Shown here in pieces: positions 45,001-57,322 of a stretch of 64,000 nt of DNA. Numbering within the stretch: position 1 is the stretch's first letter; every line of letters starts with the position of its first letter. The position numbers and the translations under genes are program-made. This stretch comes from Clavelina lepadiformis (taxonomy: Eukaryota > Chordata > Ascidiacea > Aplousobranchia > Clavelinidae). The DNA lies in NCBI RefSeq assembly GCF_947623445.1, contig NC_135240.1:5580001-5644000 (forward strand). Direction: 5' to 3'. The notes under the pieces were generated by a model. That model was not told where the DNA came from and made no database searches. It saw nothing but the letters and a program-made list of their open reading frames with translations.

Positions 45001-48000
45001 TCCGAAAGCTTTTGAGGTAAAAACTTCACGTAATTGAACGACATTCGAGTGCTGCAGTTTCTTCCACATATCAACAAGAACCATACACTTCTCATTCACT
45101 TGGCGAAATCCTTTCCACACACAACAAAGTTAGAGCAGTAACACACTAAACCTCACTTCCCTGGGCAGAACAGAAACTAACTACTGGTTACTCTAGACTT
45201 ACCGTGAATTCGTCGAACGCAATACGGTAAGCCATCTTTGTACTTTATCGCTTTGTAACAAGTTGTGACATAACGAAACGTGCCCGATTTCTGCAGAGGT
45301 GCCTCTGGAGTGTACTCAAGAGGAAATAAACTGTGATAGTTGTCGACCTCTGCTGGCACACCTGGAAATAGACAGATTTGTGATTTTGTCATGAAAATAA
45401 TGTTTAAAAATATTAAACAAAATATGTTATAATAATGTAACATCACTGTCACAACGTCTCGAGTTATATAATATAATACTTGGGTCTTGTTCTGTGTCTA
45501 CGGTGAGCATGGTAAGGGAGTGTTTGTGCATTATTGCTTGTCGGAGTTCATTTGCCATGAAGAAAGATGGCGCATTTGCTTTGAGCGACATGTATTCAAT
45601 GCTTGGAGGGGAGCCCGGAAAAACGTGACAGGGAGGCATCACCTTATAAAATATGAAGTGATTTAAACCAGTTGTCAAATTATATTCGTTTTATCAGGGT
45701 ATAGGTTTTATATAGGTATCAGGTTTTATACAGTATAATAAGCAATGAGCTTTCAAAGATACAAGATTCATATTAAATTTAAAAGGCAAAACCAGAAACT
45801 GTCTTACCACAGACATTCCTTGCTGATTAGATTTCTGTGTGTAGAAATAGGTAGTTCCCCCATTTTCCTGGGCAACAGGTTGCTGAAGCATACCTGCATC
45901 ACCTGCAAAACAAGACAAGTCAATGATATCATCATTACATTTTCATGTTCTAACGTTGTCACATTTTCCATCTGAGGATGAAAATGAACTCCGTGATACA
46001 AAAAACATTTCCAACAATTCCTGTAAAGCAAGAAACAATTCCCAGCAACTCACTCATGTTCACGCCAACACCAGTTGACACTTGTGCTAATGACGGGGAG
46101 CCCCGATGGGTGCCTGCCAGCCGACGGCTCAAGAGCGGTGACGATCGATCAGGCGTGGTGTGGTTGGTTGACAAAGAGTCGACAGTTTGGCGCGAGTACG
46201 GGGAAGAGGTGCCGGGGGTGGTAAAACCTGAGTTTACAGAAATTGTTGGACTTATAAGATTTAAATAAATCTTCAGAAGCAAGAAACTGAAGATTATGTC
46301 ATAGTAAGTAGCATGAATAGCCATGGCTGCATTTTTAATTCAAAGCAACTCAAGCAAGTACCATTAAAATGTGTCTGTTTGCCGTCTTTAACGTCTTTTC
46401 TGTTGAGAAACTTTTGAACACACTCCTCAATAAACCTGAACCTCACTTTCAAGTCTTTAGTGCACGCTCTTCTTCTACCTGCTCGTATCTAACAACTGTT
46501 ATCAACTCGAAACATTCTACTAGGGATGTGCCAAGCTGAGCATAAACCTAATTATTACCATTACAACCATTTCTGTTATTCTCCCAAACATAACTGTTGC
46601 AGATTCAGACAGGATTCTTTATTTTAAACAACAGGGTTACAGAACAGGAAGAAACAAGAAAAGTATTTGTTTATAGGATTGGCCCTAAATATAAAAAAAT
46701 TATAAATATAAAAGATGCTTAATAATTTCATATGTAAATAATGCTCAAAAAAGGGTTGATTTCTACCGTTTATGAAGCTGGAGAGAGGTCTCAGTATTTC
46801 CTTCGTTGTCAGTGGCTTAGATCAATCAAGATAACCAAGTTAAAAAATGGAATTCAGATTTACACGGATATCAAAATCATTTACTCGTGCACCTATTATT
46901 CTTTATGATTCTGACATCTTTTCCTCTAGCATATTAACAGTTACATATACATTTTAACAGTTTGCTTAGGAAACTCTACTGGCAAGATCACAGCTCCTGT
47001 AGTATGCCTGTCTTAATGTGACTAAAAATTGGCATCGACTCAAGGCTTTTCCACAACATATCTCATGCCAAACCAAATAAACCCTGCAAATTTAACTTAA
47101 TCGTCTGTGCTGTGCTAACATAATGTTTTCAATAAAAATGCACAAACCTCCATGAGAACCGGCGGTGTGTGATGTGCTGCTATCAGCGGTGTAGTACGTT
47201 GAGGAATTATTCTGTGACGGAGGGGAGGCAAAACCAGATGAAGACGCAGAAAGTTTGGGTTCAAGAGCTGGACCGGGGACAGGGGAGGGCATATGATTTC
47301 CGCTCAACAAACTGGCCGCCCCTTTTATAAGCAAATGCAATTTACTGAAATATTGTTTTCCAGATAAAAAATTTATTAACATTTTTCACAACAGCCTTCT
47401 TTTGTTGAAACTGTGAAACATTGAACTTGCGTGGAAAAATTTTTTTTAATAGCTGGCAGGCCAGAAGAAAAAGACTCAGAAAGAATGTTATAAGGCAGTA
47501 TTACCTGGTATGTAGTCTACTATTGGTGAAGATGTGCTGCTTTGAACATGCTGAGGACGCATGTGTGCATCTGGTGCAGTTGCTATTGTTTGCTGCATCA
47601 AATATGAGGTCGGCTGCTGTGTTGTAGGAATAAATGATGGGGTTTGCTGAAAATTAAAAAATTACAAGCTCTCCATTTAGTTATAACAGCAACATTAAAC
47701 AGAGAATTAACCACCAGTTAACCAACTAGCAAATCTAAAAACCACCGTATCAAAAAGAATAAAGCCATTAAAATTTATTACACATATAAAATTTCTTGAC
47801 AACTTGTGCTATGTCTTGATAATACAAACACATGTACTGGTAATTATACCACGTATGTATAAAAAATCTAGCACAAATAAAGAAAACGATTCATATAAAA
47901 CTACACAATCAAAGTAAACGCACAGCCTGCGGTCCATTTGGTCTTGCCATTGGGTGATTCGGAATAAATTCTGGAATGCTGAAACCTCCATTGTGAGGAT

Positions 48001-48971
48001 TCAGTACAGGGGCGGACATATTACGCGGAATGAACTCATGGGCGGATGGATTGGGCTGACTTCCCATGGGTGGTCTTGCGGTCGGGCCACCTTCATAGAT
48101 TACAATGAAAAATCATTTACAAATCCAATTAGCTGAAGCTACAGCATGTTCAGGTACAGTCATCTCATACCTGAGCTCCCACTTATGTCCAAATTTGCAA
48201 AAGGAGGAAGAATACCGGGCATTGGTGCTTGCTGCGAAAACTGGTTACCTACAGCTGTAAAAGGAGGACTTAGTGTAGTAGCCTATTGGCACATATACTG
48301 TATATATAAAGCTGATTAGTTTGTAAGTAGAACTTTTTAAAAATTAAAACATAAAACTAATTTTTACTATGACATGAAACTACTGGAACAGAATCAGCTT
48401 ATGAGTGTTGGTTCACCTATTGAAGGCTGAAATGCTTTAGCTTCCACAGAGAGTGAGGTGTCATACTTATTGTAGTTTAACATCTCTGACTGGGAGGCAT
48501 GCAAAGGTTGTTGTGAGGCGTCGTAAGATTGATTTCGTTGCATCAGTTGTTGGAACTTAGATTCTTTGGCAATTCCAAAAGAAGGAAACTCACCAACAAG
48601 AACATTATTGACTGCAATACAAAAATAATTTATTTGTAAACCGACAATAACCGATGGAAAAAACACAAACTTTAAGTTCCCAAATATTAGTCTTCGTTAA
48701 CCTTAAAACTTGTTTGCGTAACCTAAAAATCCAGCACAAAGTTCCAATTATGCATCAAATAGCTTGAAGCACCAACATGTCCAAACATGAAGCGTTATTA
48801 TTTACAAGTTGATTCATTAAATGTTCATCTTGACAAATCTTAAACGTCCATATCATTTATACAACTGCTACATGCTAATGTATATAAATGTTCAATTCAT
48901 CCAATCTGTAACACTTTTACAGACTTACTATGATCAAATATTTTAGCATCATCATTGGTGTATTCAACCAT
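42058..48971 (-). CDS. PAN3: PAN3, poly(A) nuclease deadenylation complex subunit
   Basis: Pseudokinase adaptor that brings PAN2 deadenylase to poly(A)-binding protein. 18 exons, all phases closing, 822 aa: 48971-48929, 48611-48417, 48254-48171, 48090-47924, 47646-47505, 47321-47148, 46227-46054, 45902-45808, 45642-45480, 45361-45203, 45110-44994, 44888-44763, 44578-44449, 44106-43992, 43676-43564, 43503-43374, 42473-42270, 42195-42058. A PAM2 motif (NPSAHEFIPRN) lies in exon 4. GGTTYFYT, KANAPSFFMANELRQAI and VDNYHSLFPLEY precede the pseudokinase domain (LPYCVRRIHGFRQVNEKC, GLACRVLDPTKVIIT). The C-terminal knob is [20 protein letters not shown]. The N-terminal CCCH zinc finger of long isoforms is not seen, so either the short form is encoded or an upstream exon was missed. 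A hAT element lies in the intron between exons 16 and 17. Confidence 0.95.
42652..43337. mobile_element. hAT element (686 bp) in a PAN3 intron
   Basis: Ends CAGGGGTCGGCAACCTACGG and AAAAAGGTTGCCGACCCCTG, with 8-bp flanks ACCTACGC and GCCTACGC (one mismatch). Interior words GGCCCGCC and GGCCCACC face each other. ORFs on both strands (42866-43192) show no transposase domain. It has the same end family as 28338-28500, but is longer. Confidence 0.9.
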
Positions 48972-50016
48972 TGTTCTGTTATGATTGGTGAGCTTTCAAA
49001 TTCTGCAGCGTTCTACAGAAAACTAATGCTCAAAGAAACGTTAAGAAATTTCTTTTCTTGCAATCGTTGTCAACAGTTCCCCATGATCTTCATGATTTTA
49101 TTGTAACTTCATATAAATTAAACTTCTGTAGTTTAACTGTACAAAAAATAGTGGAACAAATATTAAAATTGTCCACATGCTAGGAAAATCTAGAATTTGG
49201 GTTAATTTAAGATATGGGCCTAATATTGAAAAAAGTAAGGAACCAGATTGAGAAGCATGGCACTTTTTAATGAGACCTTGGGGGTGCAAGACGGCCAAAA
49301 CCTGGGTGCCAGACAGCTAAAACTAAGGTGCACCAGATACAAAATATTGTACTCGGTGCAGTTTGCAATGAATACAAAGCCTGTGAGTGCTCTTTTTTGG
49401 CTCTCTTTGAACACTGAACAATTTAGATAAATTTAGGCAACACAACCAAGTAATGAAAAAATCAACTAAAAATAAGTCACAAGCAGAATTTGTACGAAGG
49501 TTAGTGCAGTAACCGGGGATTGAGCAATGAGAAATCATCGCCAGGCCCCTACTACCTATTGGAAAGTTTGTATGACGCACCGGATTTCTCTTGTGCGGAA
49601 TGTAGGCTAAAACGACATGTTGATGTGGCGCAAGTGTTGGAATTACATTTACTGGCACAATTATCTGGCGCGCTGAAAGAAAACTTTTCAATAGGGTGAC
49701 GGGCCATAGTGGAAAGTGTGGCACTTGCAAGCAAAAGATTTATCAACGTGCACGCCATACTCTGCAGTCCCGCACTGTGACCAGTGGCCCAAGGTTGCCC
49801 GGCGTTTGTGCAGGCAAGGTGCAGACCTATCCGATAGAAATCACGGAAAAAATCAGTGTACCAGACGCAAAAGGGCAAAGGCTACAGCAATACCGCTAAC
49901 TCATTCTCCAAATTAATACGGTAATTTTTACTTTTTCAACAGATGCAAAAAGCATGAATGAAAAGACATTACGACAGTATGAGGTAAAAGAAAAAGAATT
50001 GTAACGTAACATTTCC
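48972..50016. other. PAN3 upstream region with an old dispersed repeat
   Basis: No gene recognised. Sequence at about 49690-49900 (ORF SGKCGTCKQKIYQRARHT and following) resembles about 18890-19000 and 6285-6350, so it is repeat-derived. PAN3 5' exons could lie here, but I could not find one. Confidence 0.45.
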
Positions 50017-50020
50017 TTAA

Positions 50021-50622
50021 CCCTCCGTCGGGCGCAACTGATCTGTCAGGCACAAGGCTGACGTAATTTCGGATATCTTACGCTCTGATTGGCCGAGCGG
50101 AAACTGCTTCTGTACCACCCACACCGACCACCTGCTTGTAAACGTGGTCAAGCTTAGTTGGAGATTGGAGTTAGTGGAAGGCAGATATAGCGTCAGAGAT
50201 CTTTCAGGCACATTGCGCCCGAATACGCTCCAAATATGCGAATATGCTCTCCATGTACTACAGACAACGGTCGAAGAAGGATTTCAAGATACGAATGCAA
50301 GAAATGCCACATTGCACTTTGTTTGGAGCATGCGGTTTTGGTTTGTCAGTCCTGCTTTGAAAACGAGCCAAAGGAGTGAAACAATCTGCCAGATGCATAA
50401 CAGTTTGAAAATTATTCTCAGACACTTTTTCTTTCGTTAAAAACATAATAAAAGGATAAAACCACCTCAAACGATTTGTATTTTTAAAGCATAACAACTA
50501 ATTATCGGCATATATGAGCGCGCTCATTTCGAATCCTTATTTTAAACAATGATTTTTAACGTGTGTCTGACAGGCACATTGCGTCCGTACGTGTGACTAA
50601 TTACATTGCGCCTGACGGAGGG
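50021..50622 (+). mobile_element. piggyBac-derived element (602 bp)
   Basis: It is flanked by TTAA on both sides (50017-50020 and 50623-50626). The ends are inverted repeats: CCCTCCGTCGGGCGCAA at the left and TTGCGCCTGACGGAGGG at the right. TTAA targets and CCC ends are diagnostic of piggyBac. Most of the transposase is deleted and only its C-terminal zinc-binding domain remains. A second inner repeat (CTGTCAGGCACA / CTGACAGGCACATTGCG) lies near both ends. Confidence 0.9.
50191..50379 (+). pseudogene. piggyBac transposase C-terminal cysteine-rich domain
   Basis: In the frame starting at 50191 the sequence reads RQRSFRHIAPEYAPN, then MRICSPC, RRRISRYECKKCHIALCLEH and VLVCQSCFENEPKE before TGA. 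The spacing C-x2-C .. C-x2-C-x4-C-x2-H .. C-x2-C-F is the RING/PHD-like zinc-binding domain at the end of piggyBac transposases, which binds the terminal repeats. An in-frame TAG at 50188 closes the frame upstream. The catalytic DDD domain is absent, so this is a deletion derivative. Confidence 0.75.
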
Positions 50623-50626
50623 TTAA

Positions 50627-52180
50627 TACTCAATTCTGATAAAAATAAATGACACTCAAGATTGCATCCTTTCATCAGCCTCTGCACAACAAATTAACTT
50701 TACTGTCATGTTAAAACTTAAGCCTATACTTCCTAATCAACAATAGCCTAGGCTACTCAGATCCAAACATATTTTACAAACTTCTGAACCTGCATACCTT
50801 AACATTAAGCTCTGCAAACAAGCAATATTGCTGAAAAACACTGTACTTTCTTTGTATTATAGTTTAGGAAAACATCTCATTTAAAAAAGCATTAGCCCGA
50901 GCGTAAATCTGCCAGGTCAAGGGCCAGGTGCTCAACCTGATTTTCTGCAGAGTGCATTAGGCTACCATTAACTGCAATCTAAGAAGCGAACAACTTACTC
51001 AAGCAAACTACAAAAAATTTAGCTTTTGCAAGGTTGAGAATTGAGATGTATTTCCATAACAGGTGGTTGCAGTAAGAACCATAAAAGCAGATATGTGCAT
51101 TGTACTAATTTAAAAAGCTGACATGCTTTAAAAAATATTAGATTGCAAGCGACGGAAATTGTGAGACCTTTATTAATTGGAAATTGACTGTCCCTGCAAA
51201 TCTGCAATGCCTTTAATTTATACTTTGGTTATAAGCGAAAAAACAATGAATTAATAATAATTAATCAGCGCAAGACCAAAGAAATCAACTGGTTAAAGTA
51301 AGCCAAGCCATATTATTTTAGCGACTGTAATGTGTCATGTTTTCAAACAAAAATTTTTAAATTTCTTTTCAAATTTATTGGAAATCTGAACACATGAAGC
51401 TTTCTTTTACTGGATTACGATAAGTCGCCGAATACATCATAACCACATAAAGCACTACATTGACGTAATACGTAGAAAAAGGGCTGACTTTGAATCTTCA
51501 GCATCGTTTATCTAGTGTAGTCTGCTTGGCTTACAGATTTTAAAAAGCAAAAATGACTTAGCCTATAACTTAGAAAGAATCGAATTTGTTATACCATTTT
51601 AAACATTTGTATGCACCAAACTGCGCCTTTGACGAAAAATAAAACAATCGATTGATTGATTCAACGTGGTTAATGCAAAAAAAAACAAGAACAGCAACCT
51701 AAAGACGATTTTGAAATCTAACAATTTTACCGTAACAACTCAAAAAGTAAGATCCACAAAATCAATTTTAGGTTTTATAAATTTGAGTTAAATTTGGTTA
51801 ACTTTTGCACATTGAGGTGTCTACATGTGAGACCTCCCATAAACGTTATAGCCTATTTCATTTGACCCATATCTAAACGTTTAAAGTGTCAAGGGTGCGT
51901 ATATACATGACATGTCGGCAACAAACAGTGATGATGTCCAAGCGATAAGAGACCCGAAGAATGAAGCAGGATAAGTTTGGGCTAAAGCAAAAATTTCTTG
52001 CAAACGAATTTTTATTTTGCTTTTATTCAATAAAACAGTAGATAAGCTGTGTGGGGTAAAGTGGACCACCGTAAGTTTTGAGTAAACAAGGCAATTTTTT
52101 CCACATCACAATCAATTTATTTACAAATTGTCATCATAAGCGAAGTAGTTATGAAAGTAATCGCAGTTCACCATCAATTT
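50627..52180. other. Non-coding stretch
   Basis: No gene or clear repeat recognised in about 1.5 kb. Short ORFs at 51019-51207 and 51881-52069 have no domain. Confidence 0.45.
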
Positions 52181-52494
52181 TTAAAAACATAATTCACAAA
52201 TAAAGTTGTCATCCTCTTCATTACACCCAGAGCAGGCTTCATGCGTCCATCGCATGCATTTGGAGCACTGGATCCACCCATCATTCTCGGATGATTTGGA
52301 ATACAATTCGTTGCAGTAAAAGCATTCTGCATCTACGTTGTTATCACTTTCATCGACTGTGTCCTTCTGCTGCATTGATGACCTGGAAACCTTAGCTTTC
52401 TTCATAGAACGCTTTTTCGATGAACCTGTTTTACTGCTGTTGCCAGATACCGTGGATTGGCTACGATTCGTTGCAGCCAACTGCTTCTTCACCT
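52181..52494 (-). CDS. PHD-type zinc finger exon, probably transposon-derived
   Basis: A final exon (acceptor TTTTAACCAG) of about 104 codons. The N-terminal half is Ser/Lys-rich (SSKKRSMKKAKVSRSS). The C-terminus is a compact zinc finger: CFYC, then DGWIQCSKCMRWTHEACSG, then FICELCF at the very end. The C-x2-C .. C-x2-C .. H-x2-C .. C-x2-C order, with W-I-Q-C and W-T-H-E, is the form often found at the C-terminus of pogo/Tigger-like transposases and their domesticated relatives. I see no DDE catalytic exon nearby, so it is a fragment or the tail of a gene with distant exons. Confidence 0.5.
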
Positions 52495-52787
52495 GGTTAA
52501 AATAGCAGTTGCACCTCTCTTAGACTTGCAACTGAATCTTCATAACAGTTGGTGATATGAAAACACGCATCACGACCTTCTGCTATCGAACTTACTGCTT
52601 TACATCTGTGAAAATACTTTGTTCACAGCAGCATACCAAATACTGTGAATAAAAACACAACCGTAGATATACCCTATGCCCAGTGCCCAGCAGGTGAATA
52701 TTGGCTCAAACAGAAGCAACCGAATGTGATCGGTGCCTGCGAGCGTTACCACTTCGTTATAAAAAGACAAAACAATAATAATAAGTA

Positions 52788-53547
52788 GGGCAAGTTTTTG
52801 CAACTTTTGCAACTTTTTTTACAGCATCCGGCAGCTTCCTAAATACTCAGAATTTATGTAGTATGATGTTTTAAGCTGTTTATTGTAGGAATTTTATATT
52901 GCAACGTTTTACAACTTTTTTCTATTTTTCATGCAACTTTTTACTGCAACTTTTATCAAGTATTGGCCAAAATGTAAAGGAGTGATTTTAAAAAACATGC
53001 TATAAAACTTTTTCAGGCTATTGATTTTATTAAAGTCGCCAACACTGAATTTTTGCTGCAATACCTTGGATGAAGTTTGCAGACCTAGGGGGTTTGGGGT
53101 GTGGTATTTGACTTGTTTTGGGGAAGGGGAGGAGTGGGTTATCGCTTTGCTGTTTGGCTTTTTGCGGAAAATTAGTTTCGCAGTGCGTTATTTTCTTGCT
53201 GAGTAACGGCAAAAAATGTAATTTTCGGAGGTCTCGCCAGGCCGTCCGTGAAATGGGAAAGTACCAAATTTGACAGCTCTGCAGGAGCTGACATCGAAAT
53301 GCTGTCATGTAGGTTTCAAACCTAAAGAACATAAAAATGTATGCATGATCGATTGAATAGCGAAGAAAGAACCGGAACAAGCAGACACCCTGCAAATCTT
53401 AAACTGTTGGGTTATACAACGGAACCTTTCGAATATCTCATACCCTAATAATTTTAAAAAACTTGTGCATAAATGCAACTTTTTACTGCAACTTTTGTTA
53501 AAATTAATTGCAACTTTCTCACGATTTTAGTGCAACAAAAACTTGCC
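52788..53547. mobile_element. Candidate MITE with GCAACTTTT repeats (about 760 bp)
   Basis: Left end GGGCAAGTTTTTGCAAC and right end (reverse complement) GGCAAGTTTTTGTTGCAC are inverted. AT-rich flanks (AATAATAAG / AATAATAGG) could be a target duplication. Words GCAACTTTTTACTGCAACTT and GCAACTTTTGCAAC recur at both sides. ORFs inside have no domain. Confidence 0.4.
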
Positions 53548-54274
53548 TTAATAATAGGTCAACGTTTAACAATTTCTGACAAACGCTTCTTTACGAAGTT
53601 AGTCATTTGTTGTTTGATTTCCTGTGACGCAATGAATGACTTGAAGAAACCGGTTTGTCCAGAGACTAAGACAAGACAGCCTACTAGAAACTTTGAAATA
53701 TCGCGTTTTCGAAAACAAACTCTTTGGCTAATTTGTAGGCAACAAATTCAGACATTTTAGAAAGGTTAGGGTCATTTATTTTGTTTTATCATAACTTCAC
53801 AAGCAATCACCATAGCTTTTGCTATTATCAGGATATTGTGTTGATGGTCAGTCTATAATAACTTCGAACCGTTTCGTTTCAAGCTTATTATCAGTTGGAA
53901 GAAAATAAATATTCTTTAAGTTTCTCTTTTGCTAAAAAATGTTTACTACTTAAAAAAAAGTGGTAAAATAGCCATGTTGTAAAATATCGAATATAAATAA
54001 AGCTGCGACTATTTCATCAGAAAATATTATGCGTTCGAAGCTATTTTTCACAGTTTTTTGTATAAATCAATTCTTCTAACCTAATCGCCTATCTTTGTTA
54101 TTTTTGTATTCATTGATGTAAATTGGATTGTTGCATATCAGCTTAGAGTAGCCTGTAATTCTAGGCGGAGAGAATATTAAGGCCACGTACAGTCGTAATA
54201 TGCAAGAGCTGTAATTTTTCTACCACTTTTGAGAAAACGTTATTAAGGACGGCGGAATACTTTAATCGCTTCAT
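53548..54274. other. Upstream region of NAT copy A
   Basis: AT-rich, no gene recognised. TATCGCTTCATATG just before the start is shared with the sequence around NAT copy B and marks the conserved promoter-proximal end. Confidence 0.45.
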
Positions 54275-56055
54275 ATGATGCAACAACGTGATAAGGGGAG
54301 ACAAATGGATTTGCAAAAATATTTACAACGTATCAATTACGACGGACCAATTGACAACCAAGCAACTACTTTGTACGAATTGTGCGCTTGTCATTACAGT
54401 CATGTTCCCTTCGAGAACTTGGATATATTTGGCGGGCCTCGGAGAAGCATGGACCTGGATGAAATTGATAATCGTGTCGTGAACGAAAAGCGCGGTGGTC
54501 TCTGCTGCGAAATCAACTCTCTCTTTGCCTGGTTGCTACGAAAACTGAAATTCGAAGTCGAATTTATCCAAACGCAACTTTACAACAAAAAAAACGATTC
54601 GTACGATGGCGACCTTGAGCACATGGTCTTGCTGGTGAGGATACATATATCGAATAAAGCAACAATTTTGTTCCGGTAATGTTCAAAATGCTGATGTTTT
54701 AGCGAATTAATTTAACGAAGACCTTGTGTGTATGTAGCCTATATTTTAAGCCAAATTATAGTTGTGCATTTTCTGTAAGTTGCGACCAGCGCAAAACAGC
54801 TGTCTCTTGAATTCTGATGGATAAGTCTGAACCCAATTAAAATAGTTTTCGACGTGATTATTTCACCGTATGTAGGTCACGTATACTGTTGTTAAAGATA
54901 GATGGTTAGGTTGGGAGAATGGCCATGCAAAAAGTTGATTTTAGCTCTTTGAGGTTTTATTGGATTTAGAATTAACACAAAAGGTAGATTTAGGTTAGGT
55001 TTAGGTTAATATGTTATAATATTTAAGTTAAATTAACAAGAAACTGAATAAAATAGCTTCGAACACACGGTTTGTTTCCGGTGTATCAGTGGCAGCCAAT
55101 AGATTTCCTCAATTATCAGCAGTTTGTCACGTAATGTCTTTCTTTGATTATATCACAATTCAACTGTTTATGCTTGTTCTACGCGTTATTGTACTGTGTA
55201 TGATTCTACACATCTAATACAGTTGATACAGAGACCGGACGCCATCGTGATGTGAATAATATCAACGATATATACTGGATTATAATGGCTATCAAAGTGC
55301 TTGTCATTGACGAAAATATCCTTTCGTTCAGGTTACTTGCAAAAACGATGAAAAGTTTATTGCCAATATCTCTGGGTGTGCTTTTGTTCGTCCGCTTGCT
55401 TTGATTGACATGAAGACGCAAGTGCAAAGATGTGGGGCCTATCGACTAAGAAAAGAAACAGATGATGTTTATCTGGTAGAAAAGATGCAAAAAAAAGTCT
55501 TCAATCTTTCTGGTGATTGAAACTGTTGCATCAGATCTGTAAATCTGGTTTTAAAACAATCAAGATGTTTAAGTTAATTTAATTTTCACATTCACTTGCG
55601 CTAGTAAAATATTTTGTCATCTTAGTTGAAATACAAGACATGTTAACAACTATATGACATTAAAATTATGTCTTAAAGGGCGAGAAATCACGGGGTTTTC
55701 TTCAGATGAAGACTGCTGGCAGGTGATCCAGAAATTAGAAATTATCCCTCGATGTTGGTTGGATTTTAAACCGACGTTTTGGCACATTCTTGACAAAAAA
55801 CAATCATTTCTCAGCAGAAACACAATTTGTACGATAGAAAATGACTCTGGAATTCGCGTATTATGGGGAATGACTTTCTACAAGAAGGAATACATCGACC
55901 ACTGCACGGAGAAAATAATAAATGTGCAAACAGCACAAGATGAAGAAGAAATGAAATCTATACTTAAAAATTACTTCAATATTTCAATTGATTATGATCT
56001 TAAACCTTGTAGCCCAAACTTGAAAAAAGAGGAATTGGTTCGTATGAGCTCGTGA
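54275..56055 (+). CDS. NAT: Arylamine N-acetyltransferase, copy A
   Basis: Cytosolic enzyme family that moves acetyl from acetyl-CoA to arylamines or hydrazines. Three exons: 54275-54634, 55332-55512, 55679-56055; phases close, 305 aa (family about 290). MDLQKYLQRINYDGP is the typical N-terminal helix, then HVPFENLDIFGG and the active-site motif RGGLCCEINSLFAWLL (catalytic Cys in RGGLC). EHMVLLV carries the catalytic His. At the catalytic Asp position (family VDAGSG or VDVGFG) the sequence is FIANISGCAF, so Asp is replaced by Asn. The C-terminal domain (RNTICTIENDSGIRVLWGMT, then FYKKEYIDH) is conserved. The start could be Met1, Met2 or the Met of MDLQKYL. Its paralogue is at 61331-62676. Confidence 0.92.
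54893..55075 (+). repeat. Repeat in NAT intron 1, inverted copy at 63825-64000
   Basis: About 180 bp (GGTTAGGTTGGGAGAATGG .. CATGCAAAAAGTTGATTTTA .. AAATTAACAAGAAAC) match the reverse complement of the last 175 bases of the window at high similarity. NAT copy B intron 1 lacks it. Confidence 0.75.
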
Positions 56056-57322
56056 TTTTAGTAAAAAGCATTCAGAATTTAAATTGCTGTTATATAAACA
56101 ATAGTTTCAGTTACAAGACCTCCACGCACCTCAACGACCGTTAATAATTCAATAACAATATAGTTTATCACGGTTATTTAAAATGTTGTTGTATGGGCTA
56201 ATTGTCGAACTAAAAGCCCACACCTTAAACGCTTTATTCAGTTGATTACTTCAATACTGATTTTATATTTATTATCACGTCACAATAATATTTTGTTAAC
56301 GATTTATGTTATGCAGTTTGTTTGCGCCCTGCTGGCTGCACTTTCTGTGTAAGTTGCAACACGACTGTGCAAACCACTGAATTAAACGTATCTAGTAGCG
56401 TAGTAGCCTAGAGTAAGTTGACTTAGTGTCACGGGATTATTTTTATGCAATTGTTTTGTAGACACCACATTATACACCGTCTTTTCTTCGCATTGTGTTG
56501 TTTTTATGCATGTTCACGGTCTGCCGTGTTTTATTTGTTTACGTTCTTTTACTTGTTCTTGTACACATGTTTTTATCAAATTTCTTGTGACGTCTCACGT
56601 AGTTACCCCAAAGGCCTAATTAGTATCGTATTTTACGTTCCACGTTGATTCCTTCATCGCGTGGAATTTGTTTGGTGTAGTACTGTGCTCGGCTGGGCGA
56701 CGGTTGTCGGCAGTTACGTTTTGGTTTTAGAGTAAGATGGATGTTTTTATGAGAGAAAAAGCTATTAAAAGTTAACAAGGCAAAACCGGCTAAGTGGCTA
56801 GCCGTTAAAGCGGGAAGATTCCTGGCTAAGGAAAATCTTGGTTACATTAGCGCCGTCCAACTATTGGAAGGTGCAGTGTGGCCGCAATACCCTGACAGAG
56901 TTTTGTCGATATCGTGGTTCATATTTCGAATAAGCCAGCAAGGTACAACGAGCACACTTTTCGTACACTACTGGCAAGCTATAATTTAATAGGCCTTGTA
57001 CGAAGTCCTGCCGACCATCGCTCCGTGCAATCACCCTTTGACTACTAGTTTGAACCTTTCATGCGCTTTCTATGATTTTTGAGTGCACTGAGCGATGGTC
57101 AAGGAAAATGCATCGTGTTAAAGATGCTCGAATTGTTTAGCAAATGAAGAGATTACGTTTTCGATAAACTAATTGTAATTGAGTTAATAAACTTCACCAA
57201 AATCTATGTTTTTTGGAACTACTTGTATTGCATAATAGTTTTAGTGCCACAAAGTCATGCCACATGGCATTATCCCTTTAACTTTTCAGACTTCTCAAGG
57301 CATTCGTCACATATAATTATCA
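56056..57322. other. Non-coding stretch right of NAT copy A
   Basis: No gene recognised in about 1.3 kb. ORF 56445-56648 is hydrophobic and aromatic-rich (FFYLFLYTCFYQ) without a family and is probably chance. Confidence 0.45.

Noticed and set aside
45978-46268. 96-aa ORF on the plus strand
   Set aside because: Antisense shadow of PAN3 exon 7.
49696-49899. Small Cys-containing protein (SGKCGTCKQK..)
   Set aside because: Sequence is shared with other repeat copies that do not keep the frame, so it is more likely repeat-derived.
56445-56648. 67-aa aromatic hydrophobic ORF
   Set aside because: Composition is what AT-rich T-biased DNA gives by chance; no splice or homology support.
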